A DNA stretch of 64,000 nucleotides from an uncultured Victivallales bacterium (GCA_934644965.1 CAKUDG010000015.1:1-64000); one strand, 5' to 3'. Positions 8,561 through 17,763 are shown, counted from the stretch's first letter. Made by a program: numbers and translations. Notes: generated by a model not told the origin, from the sequence alone.

Positions 8561-11545
8561 ATGAAAATGACAGAAGAAAAGAAAAAAATCATGCTCTCCG
8601 AAGCCTATGAACAGTCTTCCGGAAACGCATCGGCAGAAGAAAAGGAAGAAGTGGTCCGCGTTTCCCGTTCGGCGCCTTCTTCCGTCATCATCAGCACGCC
8701 CGATCCCCTGCCTTCTCCGGAAGGAGAAGGAAAAGAAAATGAAAAAGGGCGGGAGGATATGGAGTCTGCCCCGGAAACACCGTCAGGATCCTCTTCCGCC
8801 ACGCCGGGAGAAACGGAGAGGACGGGGGAAGAAAACAACAGCGTGGGAGTGGAAATCGTTACGGGAGAGGACGCAGGAAACAAAGAGAATGCGCCAAGCG
8901 GAGGAGACGCGGCAAACGGAGAGAATGCTGGAAACGGAGAAAACGGGGGGAGAATCCTGAAGATTTTCTGCCACAACTGTTCCCAGAAACTGGATGTCAC
9001 GAGTCTGGTGCCGTTTTCGCATTTCGACTGCCCATCCTGCGGGGCGGAGCTGATCGTCCCGAAATGGTTTGACAACTATCTTCTGGAGGAACCCGGCGGC
9101 ATCGGCGGAATGGCGACCGTATACCGGGCACTGGACATTGCACTCGACCGTGAAGTCGCCATCAAGGTGCTGAAACAGGAAGTGGCGGACACTCCGGGCA
9201 GTTCGGAACTTTTTCTGAATGAAGCCCGCACCGCAGCCACGATCAATCATTATGCGGTTGTTCCGATCTACACCTGCGGCGTCTATGAGGGGCAGACGTA
9301 CATCATCATGCAGTACATGGGCGGAGGCTCTCTGGAAACCCAGTTGAAGCTCAATCGCGGGCTGCTTCCACTCCGGAACGTCATCCGCTGGATTCACGAC
9401 ATTGCCGAAGGGCTGGAAAATGCCCGTTTACACGGGATCGTCCATCACGACATCAAGCCGGGCAACATTCTTCTCGACATCGAAGGGAATGCAAAAATCG
9501 GCGACTTCGGCATCGCACAGATCATCAAGGACAATGGTCCGGAACGGATTGTCGAACAGACCACCCGCACCTGGATCAGCCCTCATTACGTCAGTCCGGA
9601 AAAGGTCAGGACAAAAAAAGAGGATTTCCGCGGGGACATTTACAGTCTCGGAGCCACCTTCTACCATCTTGCCACCGGGTTCACCCCCTTCAGCCACGAC
9701 GACATGGATGAACTCATCCGCATGCGTCTCACCCACGATCCCATGTATCCGCACCTTCACCGTGCGGAGCTGAGCTCCTCCCTTTCCCGCCTGATCATGG
9801 CCATGATGGACCGGGATCCCGAACGCCGCCCGTCCTATCAGGAAATCATCGGCGAACTCTCGGAGGCTCTGAAGTCCGGTCAGCAGCAGACGCAAAGTTT
9901 TCAGAAAGTCAAAAGGAATGAAAAACCCGCCAGGCAGATTGTTGTCCCGAAAGATCTTCTATCCCAGAACGGACGGAAACAGCATCCTGCATCCACGGGG
10001 AAAACGGGATTTCTGATCTTTCTGCTTCTGCTCGCGCTTCTGCTCGGACTTTCCTTTTTCGCGTGGCGGGAAGGGGTTCTGAATCGGTATTTTGCCTTTC
10101 TTCCGCCGCCTCCAGGGCATGTGGAGTTTCAGAAAGACCTGGTGCCTGAAGTGAGTCTGGCGCTCTCCCTGGGCAATCCGCGCGCGGCGGTGGAATTCGC
10201 CGAACCCGTTCTGGACAGCGAATCGGAACAGGATCAGTCAAAACGAAAACAGGCCGCCACACAGCTGGCGCTCGCTTATTATCTTACAGGAAGTCCGGAT
10301 GCGGCAAAACGCTGTGCAGAACTGGAAAAGAAACTTTCCGGCGGCGAGGAAACAGAAGATAGTGCCGCAGGACTGAAAGAGAGTTCTCCCGCTCTTGACA
10401 TCATCCGCCACCTCGCCTTTCTTCCGGAAGGAAAAGCGGGAGAAACGGAGGGTGAAGAAAACGCCCTTTCTGAAAAAATCTCCTCCTTCCCCGATGATTA
10501 TCAGGCAGCGGGCGAGCTGGCACTCCTGCTGAAAGGACTTCAGAACAGCTCCCGGACTCAGCCCGAACGCTTTCTCCGGAATTTCCCTGAAATCCTTTCC
10601 AGACTCCCCGGCAACTCCTGGGCAGCCGCTTCCTGGAAGAAACGCATCCCCTACTGGAAACAGACTCTGACGGAAAAACACGGCATTGCCGCAGATCTGG
10701 AACCCGCCTTCGCCGGGCTGCTGGAAAAGGAATCCCCCTGGCGCTTTGAAAAGGTGGAGTCCTCCCGGATTTTTGCGGATTTCGAGCTTCCCGGAGCCAT
10801 CCGGATTGATTTTTCCAACGAACTGGCAGGAAGCGGCAGCGGCGGAGGGGCATTGTCCAGTCCGGGCGCGACGCAGCAGCAGGAAGGGGGAACGGGTGGA
10901 ACAGCAGTCACGACACCGTCATCCCCGGGAGAAACCGTTTCCGCTCACATGGACGCATCCAGGCAGGAAAAGATGGAGATCACGGAGGAAAATCTTGCCG
11001 CACTGGATCAGGATTTCATGAAAACGCGTCCGACACCTCTGTCTCCAGCAGCCCTGACGCAGAAAGAAGTCTCCACTCACCTTCTTCAACTTCCTCTTGC
11101 CAAACGCAGAGGCGAAGCGGAACGGGCATCCATTCTTCTGGAGACGAAGGACTTCATCACAAAAATGATGCTGAAGATCCCCTACGAGGCGGAAAGTTTC
11201 TCCAGCATTTCCGAAACCTTCGGACCTGGGATTCTGATGGCGAATCCGCGTTATCTTTCCTACAAGACCGACAAGGGGAAGCGCAGCCGCCTGGAATGGT
11301 CTCAAATCCCTGTGGAAGAATACATGCGGATCATTTTCCACTATGCCAGACTCCGTGAAAGCATTCTTGCATCCGAAACGAATGTATCCGATGCGAATAA
11401 GAAAGTCCTGGCCTGGGATTATCTGCGTCTGGCAGTTCTTTCCGCGTGGTACGGCAATTACGCGGATGCGGCTGAGGCGTCCAAAAAGGCGATTTCCGTT
11501 TATCCGGAAATCTCAAAGGACGTTTACCGCCTGCTTTTCAACTGA
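8561..11545 (+). CDS. Membrane-anchored zinc-ribbon Ser/Thr protein kinase (Hanks type, non-RD)
   Basis: 994 residues. The first ~130 are acidic and low-complexity (Glu, Gly, Asn-rich). A zinc ribbon follows with C137-x2-C140 and C157-x2-C160. The kinase domain (~170-440) has the glycine loop GGIGGMATVY, ATP-binding K202 in VAIKVLK, E221 in helix C, HHDIKPGN (catalytic D297, N302) and DFG 315-317. The arginine of HRD is His296, so it is a non-RD kinase. A single membrane helix lies at ~484-503 and the C-terminal ~490 residues should be periplasmic; they are helical and TPR-like, with another low-complexity stretch near 760-800. This matches PVC-type one-pass Ser/Thr kinases that sense outside signals. 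It is likely co-transcribed with the hydrolase before it and the kinase-like gene after it. Confidence 0.9.
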   Translation: MKMTEEKKKIMLSEAYEQSSGNASAEEKEEVVRVSRSAPSSVIISTPDPLPSPEGEGKENEKGREDMESAPETPSGSSSATPGETERTGEENNSVGVEIVTGEDAGNKENAPSGGDAANGENAGNGENGGRILKIFCHNCSQKLDVTSLVPFSHFDCPSCGAELIVPKWFDNYLLEEPGGIGGMATVYRALDIALDREVAIKVLKQEVADTPGSSELFLNEARTAATINHYAVVPIYTCGVYEGQTYIIMQYMGGGSLETQLKLNRGLLPLRNVIRWIHDIAEGLENARLHGIVHHDIKPGNILLDIEGNAKIGDFGIAQIIKDNGPERIVEQTTRTWISPHYVSPEKVRTKKEDFRGDIYSLGATFYHLATGFTPFSHDDMDELIRMRLTHDPMYPHLHRAELSSSLSRLIMAMMDRDPERRPSYQEIIGELSEALKSGQQQTQSFQKVKRNEKPARQIVVPKDLLSQNGRKQHPASTGKTGFLIFLLLLALLLGLSFFAWREGVLNRYFAFLPPPPGHVEFQKDLVPEVSLALSLGNPRAAVEFAEPVLDSESEQDQSKRKQAATQLALAYYLTGSPDAAKRCAELEKKLSGGEETEDSAAGLKESSPALDIIRHLAFLPEGKAGETEGEENALSEKISSFPDDYQAAGELALLLKGLQNSSRTQPERFLRNFPEILSRLPGNSWAAASWKKRIPYWKQTLTEKHGIAADLEPAFAGLLEKESPWRFEKVESSRIFADFELPGAIRIDFSNELAGSGSGGGALSSPGATQQQEGGTGGTAVTTPSSPGETVSAHMDASRQEKMEITEENLAALDQDFMKTRPTPLSPAALTQKEVSTHLLQLPLAKRRGEAERASILLETKDFITKMMLKIPYEAESFSSISETFGPGILMANPRYLSYKTDKGKRSRLEWSQIPVEEYMRIIFHYARLRESILASETNVSDANKKVLAWDYLRLAVLSAWYGNYADAAEASKKAISVYPEISKDVYRLLFN

Positions 11546-11642
11546 AAAACGGATGAAAAAGGGATCCGGGAAAGACGACACACGGCATGTCATGACGGCA
11601 CAGAAGTGGAAAAGGGGGGAGAAAAAAGGGGAGCAGGCAAAG

Positions 11643-14111
11643 ATGAAACTGCAGAAAAAATTGATTTTGCTGATGGGGAGCACTGCCCTGATCGTCGGGA
11701 CCCTGGTCCTGACAATCGCTTTTCTCCATCTGAACGCAACCTTGAAGCAAATCGGAACAAGCCGGCAGGAATACGCCGAACGGATGTTCCTGGAAAAAAC
11801 CATCGTTTCGACAGATACAGCCGCAAAACTGCTGGACCGGACCCTGGAACTCAAATTCAATCATCTTGCCGCATACCGCCCCCTCGGCAGAGAGGATCTG
11901 GAGGAATGCAGGAACTATCTGAAAGAGCGAATGCCCAGTCTTTACGATTCGGAAGTCATTGCGGCTCAGTATACACTGGATCAGGAGAAGCATCCTCACT
12001 TTCATCCGGATCTGCGTTTTTCCTTCCAGAAACAGGGAAATCTGATTCAAGCATCGGAATTTCCAGAATTCTCCGGAGACGAAAATCTAGTCCGTTTCCT
12101 TTCCATGGATCCCGGACGCGGGAAAACGACTTATCTGATTTCCGGCGGAACTCTCTGGTTTGTCTACGCCATGCGCAATCCGGACACAGAGGGGACATTC
12201 ACCTTCTACGCATTCCGCCAGACCGAGGCCATACTGACAAAAAATCTGGTTCCTGACCGTTTCTCCCTGTATCTTCTCCTCTCCGGCGACCGGATCCTCT
12301 TCCGCTTCTCGGAAAATCCGGACCATCTCCGCGACTTCGACAGTTCCGCATCCGACAGACAAAACGCAATTCTTTTTGCAAAAACCTTAAGCCAGGACAA
12401 GGTCTCCACCTATTTAAGCGAAGGAAACGATCCGGAGGACGCCTGCCTCTTCAGCGGGACTCTTTTATCAGTGCCCTTTTTCGGAGGACCGGAACTTTCC
12501 CTTCTGAAAATAGCCCCGCTTGCCCAGTCCATTCCGCCTGTTTCCAATTTTGTAGACATCAAAATCGAACAGCTGTTCTTCTCCATACTGCTGATTGCCT
12601 TTCTGGGGCTGCTGCTCTTTTTCGTCCCGCTTTTTTACTTTGCAAGACTGATTGCGGGACCGATCAGCCGTGCAGCCGCCTTCGCAAACATTCTTGCAAA
12701 CGGGGAATTTCCCCCGCAGGCAGCGGACGACAGCGGAATTGATGAGATCAATCTCCTGATGAAATCTTTGAATCACATGCGCGACAGATTGAGCAACATG
12801 ATCGCGAAACTCAAACGCAGTCACGCCCGTGAACTCCAGGCCAGGCGCGATGCGGAAAACGCCAATCACCTGAAATCCGATTTTCTGGAAGGGATCTCCT
12901 CCGAACTCCGAAATCCGCTGGACGCCATCTCCCGGATCTCCACGCGGCTTCTCCGCGAGATCCGGAACGTGAAGAATGCTTCCCCGCCGCCAATAGAGGA
13001 ACTCGCCGTCTCGCTCGAAGGCATCCGTGCCAACAATGACAAATTAAAGGAAGTCATTGAAACCATTCTGGATCTGGCAAAACTAAATGCCTCCGATTTC
13101 ACGCCGGACGGGGTGGAATTCGATCCGGGCGCCATGATGCACGATCTCTACAGAAGCGCACAGAAACTTGCCGCGGGAAAATCGCTCGAACTGGAAAATC
13201 ATTACACTCCGGATATGCCGAGAGTCATTTACACGGACAGGGAATTTCTCTTTCATATTCTGACGCTGATTCTTTCCTCTCTTGTCAAGCACGCCCCGGC
13301 CTCCGGCAAAATTGTATTCGGCTGTTCCGGCCCCGGGAAAACCATTGTCTTCTGGTTCAAGGCAACGGGAGGAAATCAGCTTGCGGATCAATTTCTCCGT
13401 TTCCTTCAGACACAGGATGCCGACCCCTTCCGCAAAGGGGGAAGGACGGACACCCACAGCATTCTCAATCTGACCATCGCAAGAAGCAATGCTCATCTGC
13501 TCGGAGCCGAATTTGAAGCGTCCAGTTTCGAGACATCTGAGTTCCATTTCAAAGTTTCCTTCCTGAAGGCCGATATCACTCCGCTTTCTCTTTCAGACAC
13601 CACGCGGCTGCGCCGCAGGGACATCATCAACAACAATCCCGGCGGCGGGGACATGGAAAACGCCATTCCCGGACAGAAATCAATGGAAACCACGAAAACC
13701 AATCTGCTTCATTCCATCCGGAATGTCGCAAGAGACTCGTTCCTTTCCCATCCGGAGATTCTGATTCTGGAAAACAGCGCATCCACGGCATCCGTTTTGA
13801 AAATGATGCTCCGGGATTTCCCGTGCTCCATTGACCTCGTCGCAACGGAACGGGAATGTCTGGAGGCGTGTGAGAACAAGCGTTACAAGATCGTCCTCAT
13901 GAGCGCGGTCATTCCCGGAATCAGCGCCTCCTCTCTGACCAGACGTCTCCGCGAACTCGCTCACGGAGCTCCCTCCGGAATCATCATTCTGATGGGGTAT
14001 CAGGAAGAAGGGGGAAAAGAAGCCTTCCTTGCCGCGGGAGCGGATATCTGTCTGGCAAAACCCGTCAATGCAGACGAGCTCCTTCAGGCAATCCGCAGTC
14101 TGTCCGTATAG
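11643..14111 (+). CDS. Hybrid histidine-kinase-like protein lacking the phospho-accepting His and Asp
   Basis: ~822 residues. An N-terminal membrane helix (~5-27) and a periplasmic sensor of ~270 residues precede a second helix (~310-335), a HAMP-like linker, a HisKA-like dimerisation helix, a weak ATPase-like domain and a receiver-like C-terminus. The H-box reads ISSELRNPLDAI: the usual SHE histidine is Ser420. The N-box is not recognisable. In the receiver, the acidic pair is E710-N711 and the aspartate is replaced by Ser754 (IVLMSAVIPG), although K806 (AKPV) remains. It is therefore probably a pseudokinase or scaffold. ATG 11643 is chosen for the GGGGAGCAGG upstream; ATGs at 11553 and 11592 lack a good ribosome site. 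It follows the Ser/Thr kinase by 97 nt. Confidence 0.75.
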   Translation: MKLQKKLILLMGSTALIVGTLVLTIAFLHLNATLKQIGTSRQEYAERMFLEKTIVSTDTAAKLLDRTLELKFNHLAAYRPLGREDLEECRNYLKERMPSLYDSEVIAAQYTLDQEKHPHFHPDLRFSFQKQGNLIQASEFPEFSGDENLVRFLSMDPGRGKTTYLISGGTLWFVYAMRNPDTEGTFTFYAFRQTEAILTKNLVPDRFSLYLLLSGDRILFRFSENPDHLRDFDSSASDRQNAILFAKTLSQDKVSTYLSEGNDPEDACLFSGTLLSVPFFGGPELSLLKIAPLAQSIPPVSNFVDIKIEQLFFSILLIAFLGLLLFFVPLFYFARLIAGPISRAAAFANILANGEFPPQAADDSGIDEINLLMKSLNHMRDRLSNMIAKLKRSHARELQARRDAENANHLKSDFLEGISSELRNPLDAISRISTRLLREIRNVKNASPPPIEELAVSLEGIRANNDKLKEVIETILDLAKLNASDFTPDGVEFDPGAMMHDLYRSAQKLAAGKSLELENHYTPDMPRVIYTDREFLFHILTLILSSLVKHAPASGKIVFGCSGPGKTIVFWFKATGGNQLADQFLRFLQTQDADPFRKGGRTDTHSILNLTIARSNAHLLGAEFEASSFETSEFHFKVSFLKADITPLSLSDTTRLRRRDIINNNPGGGDMENAIPGQKSMETTKTNLLHSIRNVARDSFLSHPEILILENSASTASVLKMMLRDFPCSIDLVATERECLEACENKRYKIVLMSAVIPGISASSLTRRLRELAHGAPSGIIILMGYQEEGGKEAFLAAGADICLAKPVNADELLQAIRSLSV

Positions 14112-14190
14112 GGGGGATCGCAGGGGAAAAGAGCCGGATCCCCGCATTTCATCTCCGCAAGGACAGGGGCTGTGGAGCCTCCGGCGGCAG

Positions 14191-14213
14191 ACTTCTGAAG
14201 CCGGAAGTTTTTT
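14191..14213 (+). terminator. Possible intrinsic terminator after the kinase-like gene
   Basis: A short stem ACTTC/GAAGT with an 8-nt loop runs into T6. The stem is weak, so the call is tentative. The rest of 14112-14377 shows nothing else. Confidence 0.35.
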
Positions 14214-14377
14214 CCCGGGCTTCCTGATTTTCCTGATTCTCTTTTCCAGGGAATCAACTTCCTTTCATTCAAGATTCAAGGGGAATCATGGAAAATCAGA
14301 GGAGAGAAAAGAGGGAAATCCCGGAAAGGAAGAAAAAGACGGCAGGGGCCTGAATTCCGGACCCGCCCTTGCTCGGC

Positions 14378-15259
14378 TCAACGACGGGGTCTGACGGTAC
14401 TCCGGGTCAGAGTCGAGGTCTGCTTGTAGGACCAGAGAAGCGGCCCGTTCTTGCCCGCATTGTTTTCCAGAGAATAGAAATCCCATGCGAAATCAAAAGA
14501 ACTCACCGGTGCGACATGCATATCGGAAAACATGACAACACATTCCAAATTATGCCGTCCCTTCATGAAATCCTGAATATAAATTTTATTGGCTTCATTT
14601 TCAAAAATGTTGGATCCGTTCAGCAATGCCGCCTGACCGGAAGGCGTGGCCCCCGCCCCCGGAACGAAATAACCGACATTAACAGCCCATCCGGAATACA
14701 CACCGGCATCCCATCTGCCCCGATCCGTGCCATTCGTGGAAAAATCAGCCACCATACACTTGACTGAAGGAACAAGAATTTCCGAATAGCGCATGTGTCT
14801 CACATAATCGGATCTTTGCGCGACAAAGGAGGCGTTGAAGCCATATCCGGACGAATATCTTACATCAGTGGACGGATAAGCCGCCCGGACTGGAGTGCTC
14901 GGACAGCGGAACACCTTGTACTGCCCCCTCCCGTAGGTCGTCGCCAGCAGCTGGGTCCAAAAGGGATGACTGCAATAAGGTGTACAAAAAGGATTGTTTG
15001 CCGAAATGGGAACGACAAAACCATCAAAATCAGAAGCATACAACTGAAAGAACACAGAAATCTGCTTGACATTCGAGATACAGGACGTTTTGCTCGCCAT
15101 TGCCTTTGCCGCACTGAGAGAGGGAAACAGCAGCGCGGCAAGCAGCGCAATGATCGCAATCACCACCAGAAGTTCAATCAGAGTGAAACGGGATTTTCCA
15201 CCCCTTCCTCTTGCTGCGGAGAAAAACAAACCTTTCCCTTTTCCTTTTTCTTCTTTCAT
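14378..15259 (-). CDS. Pseudopilin-like protein with prepilin-type N-terminus
   Basis: 293 residues. After 24 basic residues comes FTLIELLVVIAIIALLAA, the class III signal and hydrophobic helix of type II secretion/type IV pilus pseudopilins, with Glu at +5. The remaining ~240 residues belong to the DUF1559-like globular type that is massively expanded in Lentisphaerota and Planctomycetota: CISNVKQ after the helix, and a C-terminal part with MFSDMHVAPV. The residue before the expected cleavage site is Arg rather than the usual Gly. Function unknown; it may be an extracellular surface fibre or cargo of the secretion system. It is a lone gene with a consensus promoter and a ~250-nt leader. Two relatives lie at 26.8-28.7 kb. 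Confidence 0.85.
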   Translation of the reverse strand: MKEEKGKGKGLFFSAARGRGGKSRFTLIELLVVIAIIALLAALLFPSLSAAKAMASKTSCISNVKQISVFFQLYASDFDGFVVPISANNPFCTPYCSHPFWTQLLATTYGRGQYKVFRCPSTPVRAAYPSTDVRYSSGYGFNASFVAQRSDYVRHMRYSEILVPSVKCMVADFSTNGTDRGRWDAGVYSGWAVNVGYFVPGAGATPSGQAALLNGSNIFENEANKIYIQDFMKGRHNLECVVMFSDMHVAPVSSFDFAWDFYSLENNAGKNGPLLWSYKQTSTLTRSTVRPRR

Positions 15260-15739
15260 CGCCTTCCCCCTGTTAGCGCATCAGATGCATTCCCATCCAC
15301 GATACCATGCGCAAGTTGTTCTTGATCCGGCCTGTTTCCCCTTGTTGTGCGGCTCTGCAAAGCCGCACAAAATTTACCACCTTATCCTCCCCTCTCCGTG
15401 ACCAGAACCAGATGAAATATCTGTAAATCAAGAAGAGAATCCGAAAAGGCGCTCAAACAAGCATGGCAGCATGCTGTTTCCGGAGCTGATGTAAAAAGTT
15501 TCCAATCTGTATAATTATAAAATACAATTAAACTTCTGTCAAGCCCTCTTGCAGAAAAACAGTCCGGGGAAAGCCAGCCGCTGCCATTTTTTCCGCAAAG
15601 GGAAGAGGGCGGAAGATTCGTTTTCATAAGCCGCACGAAGAGACTTGCCTCTCAAAAAAGAAAAAGACCTGGGAGGAAAAGAAGTGAGGGGTAAAAACAT
15701 CTTCATCCGTCAAGAAACATCCATGAAGGAAAAAATCCG
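15260..15739. other. Intergenic region: long leader of the pseudopilin gene
   Basis: 480 bp without a gene. It holds the promoter at 15514-15542 and a leader of ~250 nt. Within the leader is a perfect 10-bp hairpin (15345-15354 with 15361-15370, loop CTGCAA), which has no T-tract on either strand. Between 15560 and 15739 I see nothing else. Confidence 0.6.
15514..15542 (-). promoter_or_regulatory. Perfect-consensus sigma-70 promoter for the pseudopilin gene
   Basis: On the minus strand: TTGACA, 17 nt, TATAAT, both boxes exact. It lies in an AT-rich pocket and points to the gene starting at 15259. Confidence 0.8.
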
Positions 15740-16468
15740 TCAGCCGCTGATGACGCGGTCGAACTGATCGACGGAACCGAAGCGGAAGAGGCCCGCCCTC
15801 TTGAACTTGCTTGCGTCGGCGAGAAGACAGTTGGACCTGGAAATTTCCAGCAGTTTCATGAGAAGAGACGCATGAGTCTCATGATTGGTGGTCAGGACGC
15901 CGCCATCGACGCCGAAAGCCGAGACGAAAGCCCGGGTGACGGTCAGTCGTTCGAGTTCCCGAAGAGTGGTCTGTCCCAGGAAGGAATTCATTCTTGCGTC
16001 ATACGTCCCCCCCAGCGCAATCAGGACGTAATGGGAGGGGAACTTGTGGAAATTCTGTACGATCATGACCGAATTGGTGATGATGGTCAGATTGGAATAA
16101 CGCGCTTCCAGCAGACGTTCGGCGAGGAAAAAGACGGTGGTGGAGGAATCGAGGAAAACAATGTCTCCATCGGAAATTTCCTCTTCCGCCATCTGTGAGA
16201 TTTTCTGTTTCTGTTTCCGGTTGCGGTCGATGCGGTCCTGGAAGGTGGAGGAAAGGACCGTCATTCTGTCTCCCGGATCGCATTCCTCGGAATAGGCCAC
16301 ACCTCCGTGGAGGTGACGGATCCTGTTCCGGGCGGCGAGCCAGGCAATGTCCCTGTGAATGGTCGCCTGAGAAACGCCGAAATGCTCCATGAGTTCGGAA
16401 ACGCGGCAGTATTTTTTCTCTTTCAAATAGTCCAGAATGGCAAAAGTTCGCAGATTTTTCAAGATCAT
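15740..16468 (-). CDS. DeoR-family transcriptional repressor of the sugar cluster
   Basis: 242 residues. The N-terminal winged helix-turn-helix reads ILDYLKEKKYCRVSELMEHF then SQATIHRDIAWL (the canonical form is S..TIRRDL). The C-terminal DeoR sensor domain (~75-235) resembles ribose-5-phosphate-isomerase-type phosphosugar-binding folds, with FLDSSTTVFFLAERL and FGVDGGVL. The family represses sugar catabolic operons and is released by a phosphorylated pathway intermediate. It is divergent from the PfkB kinase gene, with a ~260-bp region between that carries repeated ATTCTCAT-type boxes, so it probably represses the adjacent catabolic genes and possibly itself. It is comparable in role to IolR, which is also DeoR-type. 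Confidence 0.9.
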   Translation of the reverse strand: MILKNLRTFAILDYLKEKKYCRVSELMEHFGVSQATIHRDIAWLAARNRIRHLHGGVAYSEECDPGDRMTVLSSTFQDRIDRNRKQKQKISQMAEEEISDGDIVFLDSSTTVFFLAERLLEARYSNLTIITNSVMIVQNFHKFPSHYVLIALGGTYDARMNSFLGQTTLRELERLTVTRAFVSAFGVDGGVLTTNHETHASLLMKLLEISRSNCLLADASKFKRAGLFRFGSVDQFDRVISG

Positions 16469-16622
16469 CTCTCCCCGGCGCTCTCCGGCTGAATGGAATT
16501 CGTTCGAGTTTGAGAAACCTGGCGGCAGACAGTTGAAATCGCTTGAGGTCTTTCATTCACCGGAGCATACTTTAGCGGAGGATAGGAAAAGCGTCAAGCA
16601 AGAGGAATGATAAATTATGCGA

Positions 16623-16686
16623 AATTCTCATTTTTTCTCATAAAGTTATCATAAAATACCAGAACTGGAATCTTGACAATTCTCAT
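16623..16686. promoter_or_regulatory. Putative operator boxes for the DeoR regulator
   Basis: Three near-identical direct boxes: AATTCTCAT at 16623-16631, TTTTCTCAT at 16633-16641 and AATTCTCAT at 16678-16686. The last overlaps the spacer just after the -35 box of the kinase promoter, where a repressor would act. Confidence 0.35.
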
Positions 16687-16701
16687 GGGAAGAACTAGTC
16701 T
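16673..16701 (+). promoter_or_regulatory. Sigma-70 promoter of the sugar catabolic cluster
   Basis: TTGACA, 17 nt, TAGTCT. The predicted transcript starts near 16708, downstream of the ATG at 16685, which supports GTG 16733 as the kinase start. Confidence 0.6.
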
Positions 16702-16732
16702 TATCCGGAAACAACAGGAGAGGACGGCGCAG

Positions 16733-17644
16733 GTGAAAGAATCCAAAGGCATTGAATATGTTGCACTCGGCTTCTGCAGCAACGATTATCTGAGCATTCT
16801 TCCGGAAATCCCGCTGGACGGGAAAGTCCAAATTCTCGAACACCTTGTCCAGGGAGGCGGCCCCGCGGCGACATCCGCAGTGGCGGCCTCCCGGCTCGGA
16901 TGGAAAGCCGCTTTTCTCGGAAGCATCGGCGACGATGCGCCGGGAACGAAAATTCTCGACGATTTCAAAGCCGAAGGCGTGGACTGCTCCGGGATACGCA
17001 TCCGGGAACACTCCGCTTCTCCGATCGCCTACTGCTGGATTGAAGCGCCGACCGGCAAACGGAGCGTTGCCTGGACCCGCGGCTCTCTGAAGGAACTCCG
17101 TCCGGAAGAGGTCGACATGGGACTCGTGCAAAACGCCCGGGTCCTCCATCTGGACGGTCATCACACGGAAGCCGCCATCGCCGCCGCGAAAATGGCAAAA
17201 CAATCCGGGACACTTGTCAATTTCGATGCCGGCACCGTCCGGCCCGGAGTCGAAGAACTCGTGAAACTTTCGGACATTCTTTTCACCTCTGAACACTTCG
17301 CCTTCCAGTGGACCGGCGAAACCGATCCGGGAAAAGCGCTTCCGAAACTGCAGGAATGCGGGGCGCGCGTCACGGGCATCACGCTGGGGGAAAAGGGATC
17401 CGCCGCATGGGTCGGGGGGAAGGTCGTTTTCTGCCCGGCCTTCCGGATCAAACCCGTCGACACGACCGGTGCAGGGGACGTCTTCCACACCGGATTCGCC
17501 GTCCGTTACCTGGAATGCGGAGACATTCCGGAAAGCATGCGTTTTGCATCCGCTGTTTCCGCCTTGAAATGTCTGAAGCCCGGGGGACGCACCGGCATCC
17601 CGAGCCGCGATGAAACGGAAGATTTTCTGAAAAAACATTCCTGA
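16733..17644 (+). CDS. PfkB/ribokinase-family sugar kinase
   Basis: 303 residues. It transfers phosphate from ATP to a sugar or sugar phosphate. The N-terminal PfkB signature is present as GGGPAATSAVAASRLGWKAA, and the C-terminal signature with the catalytic base is DTTGAGDVFHTGFAV. The GGGPAAT form resembles kinases such as sulfofructose kinase YihV more than IolC or ribokinase, so the substrate cannot be named. GTG 16733 is preferred: AGGAGAGGA lies 8 nt upstream, the protein then begins next to the first beta strand, and the likely promoter lies between this GTG and the earlier ATG at 16685. Together with the FGGY kinase at 20.1 kb it could produce a ketose bisphosphate for the class II aldolase at the end of the cluster. 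Confidence 0.88.
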   Translation: MKESKGIEYVALGFCSNDYLSILPEIPLDGKVQILEHLVQGGGPAATSAVAASRLGWKAAFLGSIGDDAPGTKILDDFKAEGVDCSGIRIREHSASPIAYCWIEAPTGKRSVAWTRGSLKELRPEEVDMGLVQNARVLHLDGHHTEAAIAAAKMAKQSGTLVNFDAGTVRPGVEELVKLSDILFTSEHFAFQWTGETDPGKALPKLQECGARVTGITLGEKGSAAWVGGKVVFCPAFRIKPVDTTGAGDVFHTGFAVRYLECGDIPESMRFASAVSALKCLKPGGRTGIPSRDETEDFLKKHS

Positions 17645-17735
17645 GGCTCCGGTTCCCATTTCTGCCCGTTCCATGAGCGCCGTTCTCCGGAAAGAGGAGA
17701 CCTGGAAAAACAAGTGTCAACATCAGATCTTCCGC

Positions 17736-17763
17736 TTTCCACAAAAAGAGAATCCAATATAAT
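17736..17763 (+). promoter_or_regulatory. Possible internal promoter before the isomerase gene
   Basis: TTTCCA, 16 nt, TATAAT in the 160-bp gap after the PfkB gene. The -10 box is exact and the -35 box is weak. Confidence 0.45.
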
